NCBI GenBank assembly: GCA_018646625.1
Contig: JABGUJ010000002.1
Coordinates: 226,843 to 290,842 of the forward strand
Length of the DNA stretch: 64,000 bases
DNA from: Candidatus Woesearchaeota archaeon
GTDB lineage: Archaea > Nanobdellota > Nanobdellia > Woesearchaeales > JABGUJ01
Direction of reading: 5' to 3'
Of this stretch, positions 20,216-29,898 are shown in pieces. A program made the translations under genes and the position numbers. Below the pieces are notes generated by a model, which saw only the letters and a list, made by a program, of their open reading frames with translations, was not told the origin of the DNA and did no database searches. Position 1 is the first letter of the stretch, and every line of letters begins with the position of its first letter.

Positions 20216-20220
20216 TTAAA

Positions 20221-20805
20221 ATGTCAAGTTTAGATGATTTATTAAAAATTCGAACAGAAAAGGGTATGCTTGAAACACATTCAAAATATGTAAGAGCGGC
20301 TCAAAGTATAGACGAAGCAGCAGTTGCAAAAAAGGTGAATGAAGCGACTGAAGGAAAGTCAAATCCTCAGCAATATCTCGCAGCACTTGCCAGAGAATTC
20401 TACGGAAATCTAGGGCAAGAAGTGTCAGGAGATGACCAAGAAGTTGTTGGTGCATTGATAAGAGACACAGGTGGCGCAGGTTCTGGTGTGTACAAACACG
20501 TGCTTGGACAAATAAGTGCAGGTAAGTTTAGAGAAGCCAAAGAAACAATTGGTGCACAAGCTGCAGTATCACAAGGACAACAACAAGCTTCAATTATTGC
20601 AGAAGAACTAAAGAGTCCTGATAAGATAAAAGGAACTGTTGCAGAACTTAGACAAATGAATCCTGGATGGTCAGGAGTTTCGGATGAAGCAATGATAGTG
20701 GACTTCGATCGTTATGCAGGAGCTGCAGCTAAAGCCGGTGAAGCTTATAGCGATGTTGGAACGCCTAAAACATATGGTGCAGAAATACAAAAGTATGCAG
20801 CATAA
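20221..20805 (+). CDS. Protein of unknown function (194 aa)
   Basis: ORF with AGGAGG SD. Confidence 0.65.
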   Translation: MSSLDDLLKIRTEKGMLETHSKYVRAAQSIDEAAVAKKVNEATEGKSNPQQYLAALAREFYGNLGQEVSGDDQEVVGALIRDTGGAGSGVYKHVLGQISAGKFREAKETIGAQAAVSQGQQQASIIAEELKSPDKIKGTVAELRQMNPGWSGVSDEAMIVDFDRYAGAAAKAGEAYSDVGTPKTYGAEIQKYAA

Positions 20806-20823
20806 ATTTTTTATTTTATTAAA

Positions 20824-21960
20824 ATGGAACAAGGATATGATTTAAGGAGATCGGAAGAGTTTTCCTTAGATGATTCTCTGAGTTCTGTTCCTCTTGGAGG
20901 TGCAACTAGTTTAAATGATTACAGCGATAGAAAAGCAGCAGAAGTTGCAAGATATTCTGAAGCAGGAAAACTTGGTGCGCAATTAGATGCAGGACAAAAA
21001 GGTATGTTAGAGTATCGAGCAGCGGCAGCACGTTCTGCAGTTGATTCTAAAGGATCAATTGATTCTAGATTGAGAGAAGTTGTAGGATTGCAAACAGACA
21101 TGGATATTTTTTATGCAGGAATAGAAGCTAGATTGACTGAAGAAACATCTCCTAGATTTAGTTCTCTACAAGATGCGGAAGATCATGTTACTAAAACATA
21201 TTTAATGAGAGAGTCTGCAAAGTATGCAGGTAATAAATCAGAGATTGCAAGAAAAAATGGATTAGATCGAAAAACAGTAGAAAGAAATCTTGACAAATAT
21301 GATATAGATGCTAAATTATTTGATCCGGTTGCGATTAATAGAGCAGATGGCGATGAAAGAGATGCGCTACTCTATGCAAGAGATGAAGTGTTGAGAGAAG
21401 TTAGTGAAGCAGTAATGCCTTATGATAGTGAGAGTGTGAGAAAAGTTGTTAGTTCTGAGTTAGATGCATTGCGTGAAAGAAATCCTACATTGTATGACCA
21501 ACTTAAACCTAAAGTTGAAGGTAAACTAGATGAAATTACTGCAACAGTTAATCAAGACCCTTACTTTGCGGGACAAAGTCCAAACTCTATGTTTTTAGAA
21601 GCATTGTACAAACCTACACTGAAGGAAGCTCAGCAGTGGGTGAGAGGTAAAGTTACAGAGGACGCTCTCGAAAGAAACAACGGAAACTTTGGTAGAACTG
21701 CAGAAGAATTAGATGTTTCGGAAAAAACAGTTAGAAGAGTTGCAAAACAACACCAAACTACTTTAGCCGAGATGCAAGATGTTTATGCGATGTACGTTGT
21801 ACAAGGGAGACCTAGCGTAGAACAAGTAAGAAGTGATGAAGGATTTGTGCGAGATTTGCATGCAACAGTTAGAGCAGAAACGGTTGCGCCTTCATTTGTA
21901 GACATCAAACCAGCAGACGATGGTCGAACGTGGCAAGTCGTCAATAAAAGAGCCGCGTAA
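20824..21960 (+). CDS. Protein with two Fis-type HTH-like segments
   Basis: YLMRESAKYAGNKSEIARKNGLDRKTVERNLDKYDI and ALERNNGNFGRTAEELDVSEKTVRRVAKQH. Confidence 0.65.
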   Translation: MEQGYDLRRSEEFSLDDSLSSVPLGGATSLNDYSDRKAAEVARYSEAGKLGAQLDAGQKGMLEYRAAAARSAVDSKGSIDSRLREVVGLQTDMDIFYAGIEARLTEETSPRFSSLQDAEDHVTKTYLMRESAKYAGNKSEIARKNGLDRKTVERNLDKYDIDAKLFDPVAINRADGDERDALLYARDEVLREVSEAVMPYDSESVRKVVSSELDALRERNPTLYDQLKPKVEGKLDEITATVNQDPYFAGQSPNSMFLEALYKPTLKEAQQWVRGKVTEDALERNNGNFGRTAEELDVSEKTVRRVAKQHQTTLAEMQDVYAMYVVQGRPSVEQVRSDEGFVRDLHATVRAETVAPSFVDIKPADDGRTWQVVNKRAA

Positions 21961-21965
21961 TTCTA

Positions 21966-21979
21966 GGACAAATTATCCC
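21966..21979. promoter_or_regulatory. Degenerate GGACA-AATT-ATCCC site ~40 bp upstream of TATA-like TTTAAG
   Basis: Left half identical to other GGACA sites, same spacing to TATA as at 20114. Confidence 0.4.
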
Positions 21980-22077
21980 CAACATGTTATTGTAGTTCTT
22001 AATTTTCTTTTTAAGTATAGTTGTCTTAATGATTAATAGGTGGCAAGGAAGTCACACTAACTATTAAGGTGATAATT

Positions 22078-22521
22078 ATGGCAAGTTATGCAGGAGATAC
22101 ATATGGAAAGAGTGGTGATTCGAAGAATGATTATGTAGGACAAGTTATGAACGATTATGGAATTGGAAGGGAAGAGGCAGAAAGTATGGCATTAGGACTA
22201 ATGATGAGACGCCCGTACGAGAATCCCGTAGGTATGCCCGCCTCACATGGAATGATGATGGGAGGACCCATGAATTTTACTTCATTCCCTCAATATGGCA
22301 ATCAAATGGCGGGTCCCAGAATGCCTTCAATATATGGAGGACAAAGTCAACAAGGCGGAGGATTAACAGGAATGCTTCCTGAATTAATGGCAGCATATGG
22401 TGATCATTCGCTTAAAGCCACAGTAGATGTATATGCTCCAGGAAGTGAAGAGCCAACCGCATCTTTAGAAATAAAGTATACACCAAAGTCTGGAGAATCT
22501 AGCGACTCCTCGGCGAATTAA
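22078..22521 (+). CDS. Protein of unknown function, Met/Gly-rich
   Basis: SD AAGGTGAT; ATG 22078 preferred over listed GTG 22069. Confidence 0.65.
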   Translation: MASYAGDTYGKSGDSKNDYVGQVMNDYGIGREEAESMALGLMMRRPYENPVGMPASHGMMMGGPMNFTSFPQYGNQMAGPRMPSIYGGQSQQGGGLTGMLPELMAAYGDHSLKATVDVYAPGSEEPTASLEIKYTPKSGESSDSSAN

Positions 22522-23354
22522 TTAAAAACCAGAATACCCACATCACCTTTGAGCTCACCAGTTAGGACATTATCGTTATAGAGCTCTAAGTGATTTCTGG
22601 TTATTATTTTTATTTTATTAGACATTTTAAGAAGAGTGAAAATTCTATTAGGAGATGTTAACATCACGTCAGTGTAATGGATAGTGTTTTGTTCTGTTTT
22701 TGTGTTTTTTATAACATGAACTCCGGTCTCATCATCGTAAATAATCACCGTGCAAAGTTCTTCTTTTGTTTTCCTTGCAAGATCAGGGTTGTGTTTGGTC
22801 AATACATCTAAAATCTTTTGTGAGAGAGCGATAGATTCTTGGCAATTAAAAGAGTGAGGGAAGTGACTGATCAATCTGTAGTCAAAGAAATTTAAAGATA
22901 TGTTTAATCTCCAGTCAAGACTTTCTGAGTTTTTTAAAGTTAATAGAGTATAATCATCGTGCATTTTGGCGGCTTCTTCATAATGTTTAATGAAAAAATC
23001 AATGCAGCACGCAGGATAACCTAGAAGCTCTCCAAAAGTTTTGTGATCTAAAGCGACTTCCGCGTCTTTTGCTTTTATTGCATCGGTCTTTTGTTTAGAA
23101 ATGTATACAAAAAAACCTCCTTTCAGAGGAGAATTGGTAGGCATCATCATTGCCTTACCATCTTGTGTTTTTACGAACTTAAAGTCAGATGTTATTAATG
23201 CCAGATTATTGGTCCTGCAGAATGCAGTTAGTTTATCTAGTGTTTTGTCTTCAATCTCAATTCTACAAACAGGTTTTATATCTTCAAAAACCAGAAGCAT
23301 CTCTATTGCAAAGATTTTTCTTGGAAGTAGTTGCATTAGTTCATTAAGAATCAT
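22518..23354 (-). CDS. DUF483-like protein
   Basis: GELLGYPACCIDFFIKHY motif. Confidence 0.5.
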   Translation of the reverse strand: MILNELMQLLPRKIFAIEMLLVFEDIKPVCRIEIEDKTLDKLTAFCRTNNLALITSDFKFVKTQDGKAMMMPTNSPLKGGFFVYISKQKTDAIKAKDAEVALDHKTFGELLGYPACCIDFFIKHYEEAAKMHDDYTLLTLKNSESLDWRLNISLNFFDYRLISHFPHSFNCQESIALSQKILDVLTKHNPDLARKTKEELCTVIIYDDETGVHVIKNTKTEQNTIHYTDVMLTSPNRIFTLLKMSNKIKIITRNHLELYNDNVLTGELKGDVGILVFN

Positions 23355-23359
23355 AATAA

Positions 23360-23893
23360 TTACCTACAATCATATACAAATATTCGTTCACCAGGGAAGT
23401 CGTAACTTTTCTTTAATTTGAAATGAAGAGGAAGATATAGTGCACTGTACACAATTAGCAATCCTTTAAACTCTGTACGAATTTTCTTACCAAGACCTTC
23501 TTTGAATGGTTTGTCCGGGTGAATAAACAGAACATCATACTTCGAAAGATCAATTTTTAAAAAATCATCACGTATGAAGTTGGCTCTTAATCTTAAATTC
23601 TTCATAAGATAAATACTTCTTTCATGGAGATCTTTATCATGCTCCACCCCGCTTGCTTTAGTGTAAAGTGAAGCCAGAAGTGTGATTCGTCCATCGCCAG
23701 AACCGAGATCAAGAAAACTTTTGAATTGTTTAAGATTTAAATCGTTGAAGACTTCATTAGTATCATCTAAATGCGAAGGACCAAAAACTCCTTTTTGCGT
23801 GTCAAATATAGGGAGCTTGCCTTTTCGTAAAAGTTCCTTGAATTCCTTTTCGTAAACTTCCTTTATTAAAGATGTGGACGTCATGATAAACAT
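23360..23893 (-). CDS. SAM-dependent methyltransferase
   Basis: FLDLGSGDGRITLLAS motif I. Confidence 0.75.
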   Translation of the reverse strand: MFIMTSTSLIKEVYEKEFKELLRKGKLPIFDTQKGVFGPSHLDDTNEVFNDLNLKQFKSFLDLGSGDGRITLLASLYTKASGVEHDKDLHERSIYLMKNLRLRANFIRDDFLKIDLSKYDVLFIHPDKPFKEGLGKKIRTEFKGLLIVYSALYLPLHFKLKKSYDFPGERIFVYDCR

Positions 23894-23905
23894 GATTCTT
23901 TATTT

Positions 23906-25843
23906 TTATTCTAGAGGTACTCCACTCCAGAACGGGGCGCCAAGATATTCTTGACTTGGAGCGTATCCTCCATAAACAAATTGAGGAGGTTGTGCTTGAC
24001 CAAAGTAAGACTCTCTAATAGTTGTCCAGGAGTTTCCTGCAGCAGATGCAGACGGGCCACCTGGTGCAAAACCAGTAACCGAACTACCAAAGTAAGCCCA
24101 TGCGTCTCCCAATTGTCTCATTTGCCCTCCAGGCGCAGCATAACCTTCAGAGATTAATGTTCCACTGTAACCTTTTTCTTTAAAGTATTCAGCAGCTTCT
24201 CTCACAGGATGAATACCGCCACCCACAGGCAGATTAGCATGTCCTCTTCCAAAACCGTCAGCTAAATGTAGATGACCAACAACACCGCTATCGGCCATTT
24301 CTTCTGCTACTTTCTTGTACCATTTGTTAAATCTTTTGTCAGTTTGTTCTTGAGATTCACCAGTATTTGATTTGAAATGTTTTCTCCACAAACCTAAATG
24401 TTCAGTATCAAAAGTTGCTTTGATGTGTTGAGAAGCTTCTCTTTTTGCTTGATCTGCAGACATACCCCACTCTGTTTGAAGAAGCTCCGTCATTCGAGTT
24501 CTAGATTTTTTTACTAATTCTATCATTTCGTTAGGATGGGCACCATATCCCATCTCAGGAAAAATATTTTCTGGAGCTACAAACATGTTATTATTGAGTT
24601 TTTTAGCTTTTGTCGTATTCATAGCATAGATTCCTAACCTTGCGAAAGAATCAGTACTCTTTTGCAAACCATATTCATCGATAGTGGTTACATCATCTAC
24701 GAGTTGCTTAAGTTTATGAGCATTCTTTCTTCCAGACAACGCAATCTCTCTAGCGTAGGCAATAGATTTCTCGTTCTCAGTGATTTCTTCTTCTAAATAT
24801 TTAACAGGATCTTTAATATCTGGAGGAACTAGATTTCCATAAGTTCTACCATCAGGAACCATTACTTGATGTCTCCAACGCTCATCTTCAGGCACATCCT
24901 CGTAAAGTTTCTTATAATTTGAGAGCGCATCAAGAAGCTTAGTTCTTCGATCCATAGATTTCTTATACATATTTTCATATTCTTGAGCTTGACCTAAAAC
25001 ATGTTCTGCTTCCGCAGTTTGTTGTAAACTAAAAAATTCTTTTGCAGCTTCACCAGTATTCTTAAAATCTTTTCTGAAATCGGAGAATGTTATTTTATCA
25101 ACCATCATATCTCCTCGATCGTTTCGCTTAATGTCGTAAACTTCCTCACCAAAAAAATCTTTTACTATCTCCCCATCAGGTCGCTTAACAGGTATTTTGT
25201 TCCCGTTAGCATCTTTTTTGTACAAAGGTCTCCAGATCTCTTCATCCTCTCGAACACTCTTTATCAAATTACCAGTCTTAGGATCAACTAAATGGTGTAC
25301 AGCCTTCTCTTCTTCATTAATGTGTAGTTCGAATTGTCCGTCCCATTTATCATACATAGAACGAGGAAATTCTCCCGTGTGTACGACAATCGCACCACCG
25401 TCAGAAATATCTGCTGAGAAGTCCATTGTTTTTTTAACTTCATTCATGGATTGTTCTCTTTGTGCTTCAGAGAAACCTTGTTGTCCTAAACCTGAAACGT
25501 TACCAATTTGTGATGGAGTGTGAACACTGATTAACTTAACACCAGATACTTGAGCAATTTCTTTTAATTCTTGTCGGTCCTGCATTGAAACAGCATCAGA
25601 GCCTACACCCGGTTCTCCTTGATAAATACCACCAGAAAGTTCTACTTGCGATGCACCTGCACGAATAGCAGCATGCAAATTCGCTTTAAAGCCACCTTTG
25701 TCTGCGATAGAAGTACCAATTTCGTCAGTTGCAAAAATGGGTTTTTCAATCTTGTGTTCACTAGGTAAAGGGGAGACAGTCCCAGTTCCAGAACTCATAG
25801 GAAAATAATCCCGGTCCATTGAATGTGCGTAATTAAATTGCAT
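23906..25843 (-). CDS. Xylose isomerase-like/AP-endonuclease-2-like TIM barrel protein with large insertion
   Basis: VKLISVHTPSQIGN, AIVVHTGEF, ATFDTEHLGLW, VVGHLHLADGFGRGHANLPVGGG, GTLISEGY. Confidence 0.6.
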   Translation of the reverse strand: MQFNYAHSMDRDYFPMSSGTGTVSPLPSEHKIEKPIFATDEIGTSIADKGGFKANLHAAIRAGASQVELSGGIYQGEPGVGSDAVSMQDRQELKEIAQVSGVKLISVHTPSQIGNVSGLGQQGFSEAQREQSMNEVKKTMDFSADISDGGAIVVHTGEFPRSMYDKWDGQFELHINEEEKAVHHLVDPKTGNLIKSVREDEEIWRPLYKKDANGNKIPVKRPDGEIVKDFFGEEVYDIKRNDRGDMMVDKITFSDFRKDFKNTGEAAKEFFSLQQTAEAEHVLGQAQEYENMYKKSMDRRTKLLDALSNYKKLYEDVPEDERWRHQVMVPDGRTYGNLVPPDIKDPVKYLEEEITENEKSIAYAREIALSGRKNAHKLKQLVDDVTTIDEYGLQKSTDSFARLGIYAMNTTKAKKLNNNMFVAPENIFPEMGYGAHPNEMIELVKKSRTRMTELLQTEWGMSADQAKREASQHIKATFDTEHLGLWRKHFKSNTGESQEQTDKRFNKWYKKVAEEMADSGVVGHLHLADGFGRGHANLPVGGGIHPVREAAEYFKEKGYSGTLISEGYAAPGGQMRQLGDAWAYFGSSVTGFAPGGPSASAAGNSWTTIRESYFGQAQPPQFVYGGYAPSQEYLGAPFWSGVPLE

Positions 25844-25844
25844 T

Positions 25845-26390
25845 TTAGTCTTCAGTCCATTTTCTTCGTTTATAGCCCATGGACTCCAAAGCTTTTCTTG
25901 ATTCTAATAAAGTGTCTACAACTTCACCTGCAACGTCCGTGCTATATTTTTGTGCAAGATAGGTCGCCGCAGCAATATTATCCTTCGCTTCATGGTAAAG
26001 TTCTTGATCCTCATCAGTCCAACTTTCTTTATAGGTAAGTTGATTGAGGGTTTCTTGTTGACTGGCCAACTCGTTGATTTCGCTGAAAGAGTGTTTATAT
26101 TGTGGACCGCCGTCTTGTTGTTGAGTTTTTTCTTGCGCAACTCTTTCCTCGAGATTTTCTCCTTCAACAGGTTTGTCGGAAGCTTTCTTCTTTTCAATCT
26201 TCAGTTCTGCTTCAGCTTCTTCTAAAATTTCTCGAATCTTTTTGTTTTCTTCTTGCCGTATTTCCGCTTCACTTTCTTGGGAAAGTCGTTTTGACTCAGC
26301 TTCTTCCTTTTTTCTTTTTTGCTCTAACTCTTTTAATCTCTTTAATCGCTCCTCAGGAGGGAGCTTTTTCAAATCTTCAAGTTCTCCCAT
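25845..26390 (-). CDS. Charged coiled-coil protein of unknown function
   Basis: Long KE-rich heptad region. Confidence 0.6.
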   Translation of the reverse strand: MGELEDLKKLPPEERLKRLKELEQKRKKEEAESKRLSQESEAEIRQEENKKIREILEEAEAELKIEKKKASDKPVEGENLEERVAQEKTQQQDGGPQYKHSFSEINELASQQETLNQLTYKESWTDEDQELYHEAKDNIAAATYLAQKYSTDVAGEVVDTLLESRKALESMGYKRRKWTED

Positions 26391-26396
26391 CGATAA

Positions 26397-27845
26397 TTAC
26401 CATTGAACCATACGGTGTGCCTTCTTGTAATTCTTATAAAGTACGTGAGTTAAAGACATGGAAACACCAGTTGCACTTTTTTTGCTCTTTCCATCTTTGA
26501 ATTTGTCCTGTTTGCTCGCTTTAGGTTTTGAATCTCCCGCCGGAACAAAGGCGTGAAAAATATCTCCAAATCCTTTGAATATAGATAGGAATGGATCAAG
26601 GCCTGATGGTGGTTTTGATGGTCCAACATCAGGAGGTCTGTCTACTTTTTCTCCAGCCTCTTCTAAATACTTCTTAAGTTCATCACCAAATTCATCAAGC
26701 ACAGATTTTAATGAATCGTCGATGGTACTCAACATCTCCAAGTCTTGTTCCTTTCTATACAAAACATAATTATTAACTTCTTCTTCAGTCCAAACATACG
26801 ATCTTATCTGCATGTTAAGTCTTCCAACATGTATCGGACCTTTAGCTTGATAGTTGTCTGGTTGATGATAACCCATGGATGGTGCAGCAATAAACTCGAA
26901 AGAGCACAAAACCGCAGGCATGAATTTTCCCATCTTAGGATTTAACGCTACAAACTCAAGTTCAATTAATGCGTTCTCAAAAGCGTTAACCAAATTAACA
27001 TCATCTTCCGAAGTTTTCCTCATGCTTAATGATCTTACGTTCCTCAGATATGGACGTACCCACGAAATGTACATCATAATAATATCATAATGTTGTCTTA
27101 AATATTTTAGTTGAAATCGTCGTCTGGCTTGTAATTCTTTGTGAGTCAGTTTTTTCCAGTTTAAGTATGCAGTAAGTTTTCTTTTTAGTACTTCTTTTAC
27201 CTTCTCATTAAATTTTAAAGCATTAACTCTAGAGGTTACTTGCTCAATTTTTGTAACGTGAGTCTGATAAAACAAATCAGGCAGAGTTGCAAAGCCCAGT
27301 TGTGTTGACATACCTAATACGGAACCAGGATTTTTACTTCCACCTTCAACTAAAGTTATCCAGTAATCTTTAAGTGTGATGTCGGCAGCCTCAAACTCTT
27401 TAGCGTTGCCTGAGTTTATCAGCGTATAATACATGAGTCTCTCATCAAGAACTCTCATTTCTCTTACAATCTGGAAAAGATCTTTCACCAATTTTCCAAT
27501 TGTGGCTAAGTATTGTTGAACTCTATCTTGTTGAATAGAAAGTCTTTGCTGTGCTTGTCCCCAAAATGAACTATTTTCTGATGCGGAGAACACATCTTTA
27601 ACTTTCTTAGCAATAGGAAAACCCAAATCAACTCGCAAATGATTAAGAACCCAAAAGTATGATTCTTCCATAGACATAGAATATGTTTGATAGGTTAAGC
27701 TGTATCTTCCAAGTGGTTGAGGATAGTCAGTTTCGTAAGGTTTTGCAAGTCTTGAGTGCCAGGCATCCATCTCATTCTTAAATCCATATTTATCTAAGAG
27801 TGCCTTACCAGCTTTCAGCTCATCACCGTACTTCAAATCTAACAT
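26397..27845 (-). CDS. Protein of unknown function (482 aa)
   Basis: Long ORF with AGAGGT SD; first gene of a - strand run down to 22518. Confidence 0.7.
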   Translation of the reverse strand: MLDLKYGDELKAGKALLDKYGFKNEMDAWHSRLAKPYETDYPQPLGRYSLTYQTYSMSMEESYFWVLNHLRVDLGFPIAKKVKDVFSASENSSFWGQAQQRLSIQQDRVQQYLATIGKLVKDLFQIVREMRVLDERLMYYTLINSGNAKEFEAADITLKDYWITLVEGGSKNPGSVLGMSTQLGFATLPDLFYQTHVTKIEQVTSRVNALKFNEKVKEVLKRKLTAYLNWKKLTHKELQARRRFQLKYLRQHYDIIMMYISWVRPYLRNVRSLSMRKTSEDDVNLVNAFENALIELEFVALNPKMGKFMPAVLCSFEFIAAPSMGYHQPDNYQAKGPIHVGRLNMQIRSYVWTEEEVNNYVLYRKEQDLEMLSTIDDSLKSVLDEFGDELKKYLEEAGEKVDRPPDVGPSKPPSGLDPFLSIFKGFGDIFHAFVPAGDSKPKASKQDKFKDGKSKKSATGVSMSLTHVLYKNYKKAHRMVQW

Positions 27846-27863
27846 TGTTGACCTCTTTTATTA

Positions 27864-27886
27864 TGCCTTTAACGTCCCTAAAGGCA
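27864..27886 (-). promoter_or_regulatory. Leader/TSS-proximal stem-loop TGCCTTTA/TAAAGGCA
   Basis: 8-bp perfect inverted repeat, 7-loop, just upstream of SD. Confidence 0.5.
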
Positions 27887-27926
27887 ATATAGGGAAATTC
27901 TTTTTAAATAGTTTTTGATGATTGAT

Positions 27927-27940
27927 GGACATTTCTGTCC
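27927..27940. promoter_or_regulatory. Palindrome GGACA-TTTC-TGTCC upstream of TATA-like TTTAAA of the - strand operon
   Basis: Perfect 5-bp arms, same as 20114 site. Confidence 0.5.
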
Positions 27941-27944
27941 TTTA

Positions 27945-28196
27945 TCACTTTTGTAACACCACAACAAAGCCCACCTTATGAACCAATTTTGCTCTGGTTT
28001 TTTCAAGTAATTCATCAAAAGTTGCTTTTTTGGTTTTTGTATCAAAAGCACCGCTGAGGAATTTTATCTTAATCAGCTTTCTTTTGTTTAATTGTAACTT
28101 AATCTCAGCTAAAGCTGTATCAGTTAAACCATTTCTTCCAATTCTAACGACCGGATCTAAATGATGATAATTTGTAGTATTGAGTTTAGTTACCAT
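27945..28196 (-). CDS. CRS1/YhbY-type RNA-binding protein
   Basis: HHLDPVVRIGRNGLTDTALAEIKLQLNKRKLIKIKFL. Confidence 0.85.
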   Translation of the reverse strand: MVTKLNTTNYHHLDPVVRIGRNGLTDTALAEIKLQLNKRKLIKIKFLSGAFDTKTKKATFDELLEKTRAKLVHKVGFVVVLQK

Positions 28197-29898
28197 GGTG
28201 GTTCCTCCTAGGGTGCGCGTGACCCAATCTTAATCTTTTCTTTAATTCTGTTATGTGATTTAGCTTGTTATTAAGTATTTTTGTAACATCCGCAGTTAAA
28301 TCTTCCAACAATACCGATACGTGCTCGGCACCAAGGAAATGGGGTAAGATCACATAGTCCGCACCTAAATTGTACATATCAAGTGCTTGATCCATATCAT
28401 CAGATGTAACAAAAATCATACTCTTCTGATTCTTAGCTCTTGCAGTCTTTAGTAGTAGTTTATTATAGTTGGCATTTGGTACTGTTGAGATTATTATCTT
28501 TGCATCTTTGAAATCTAGTCGAGATATGGTATCAATATCACCAAGGTCTCCGTACATACAGGGTACTCTTCTGTTTCTTAATCTTTTGATCACATCAGGA
28601 TTGTAGTCCACCACGATAAAACTTTTTCTCATGTGTTTTAATTTCTTGAAAATGCTATAACCAATGTTATCGTAACCACAAAGGATAACATCAAATGTTT
28701 TTTTGTGAGGTATGTAATCTAGCCTGCTCTCCCTACTAATTATGTTAAATATTGAGAGCACAGATGAAAACTTGTTGTATATGAAATTATTAAACTTGAT
28801 GAAATATGAAGTTAAGGCTATGGTTATTATTGTTAACAAAGTTACCAATGAAAACAGATCATGAGATATATGACCAAATTCTAAGCCAATGGCTACAATA
28901 ATTAATGAAAACTCACTAACTTGTGCTAATGACATCCCTGAGAAGAACGAAGTTCTTTTACTAAATCCAAAGAAGCTTGTTATCACCATGATAACTAGCG
29001 GTTTTACAAATACAACCGCGATCGTAAATATCACTAATGGAAGAATGATCGATGAAAAATCAACCATCATGAAATTTAGCCCTAGTGAAACAAAAAATAA
29101 TATTGCGAAGAAATCTCTTAATGAAGTTACCCTTGATATTATTTCCAAATTATACGGTAAGTTACCTAGCGCAACTCCTGCCACGAATGCTCCAATAATT
29201 ATTGAGAATCCCATATAATGAAAAATAAATGCAAAAAGAAAACAAATGCTTATTGACATCAAGAAAAGAAGTTCTCTCGACGATGCAGCAAACTTGAACA
29301 CATAAGGAAATGCATATTTAGAAAGTAATATGGTTACTACAGTAATTGCTAATGCTTTTATTATAAATAAAGGAATTACCAGTCCTCCCGAGAACTGACT
29401 TAATGATGTTAAGATTAAGATTAACAAAATTGCAATTATGTCTTGCACTAACAAAATACCAATAACAATTTTCCCATGAAGTGTGTTTAGTTCTTTTTTA
29501 TCTGCAAGAAGTTTAATGGCAACCATCGTGCTGCTAAAAGTGACTATCAAACCTAAGTACATTGCTTGAATCTGAGAATACATCATCATCTGCGCAACAA
29601 AATAGCCAATCATGAAAACAGAGAATGTTTGCAATGCGCCCCCTATTCCGGAAACCCATCCAACGCTTCTTAATTTCTTCAACTCAAGTTCTAATCCAAC
29701 TAAAAACAATAAGAATGCTATACCTATTTCCGATAAAGTTGAAATTAATTCAGTATTTGTTATGAGTTGCAAACCAGGACCAATAATAACTCCAATGATA
29801 ATGTAAGCAGGAATCTTGGGTTGTCTAATAATCTTAGAAATGGTTGCACCAATAGTTGCAAGTATGATTACAAGTCCAATCTCAAAAAATATGTTCAT
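28186..29898 (-). CDS. CPA2-family cation:proton antiporter with C-terminal TrkA-N (RCK) domain
   Basis: Multi-TM N-terminus; VILCGYDNIGYSIFKKLKHMRKSFIVVDYNPDVIKRLRNRRVPCMYGDLGD. Confidence 0.9.
   Translation of the reverse strand: MNIFFEIGLVIILATIGATISKIIRQPKIPAYIIIGVIIGPGLQLITNTELISTLSEIGIAFLLFLVGLELELKKLRSVGWVSGIGGALQTFSVFMIGYFVAQMMMYSQIQAMYLGLIVTFSSTMVAIKLLADKKELNTLHGKIVIGILLVQDIIAILLILILTSLSQFSGGLVIPLFIIKALAITVVTILLSKYAFPYVFKFAASSRELLFLMSISICFLFAFIFHYMGFSIIIGAFVAGVALGNLPYNLEIISRVTSLRDFFAILFFVSLGLNFMMVDFSSIILPLVIFTIAVVFVKPLVIMVITSFFGFSKRTSFFSGMSLAQVSEFSLIIVAIGLEFGHISHDLFSLVTLLTIITIALTSYFIKFNNFIYNKFSSVLSIFNIISRESRLDYIPHKKTFDVILCGYDNIGYSIFKKLKHMRKSFIVVDYNPDVIKRLRNRRVPCMYGDLGDIDTISRLDFKDAKIIISTVPNANYNKLLLKTARAKNQKSMIFVTSDDMDQALDMYNLGADYVILPHFLGAEHVSVLLEDLTADVTKILNNKLNHITELKKRLRLGHAHPRRNHHGN

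Noticed and set aside
25950-26500. Overlapping ORFs on both strands opposite the coiled-coil gene
   Set aside because: Mirror ORFs created by KE-rich codon composition; no SD or family motifs.
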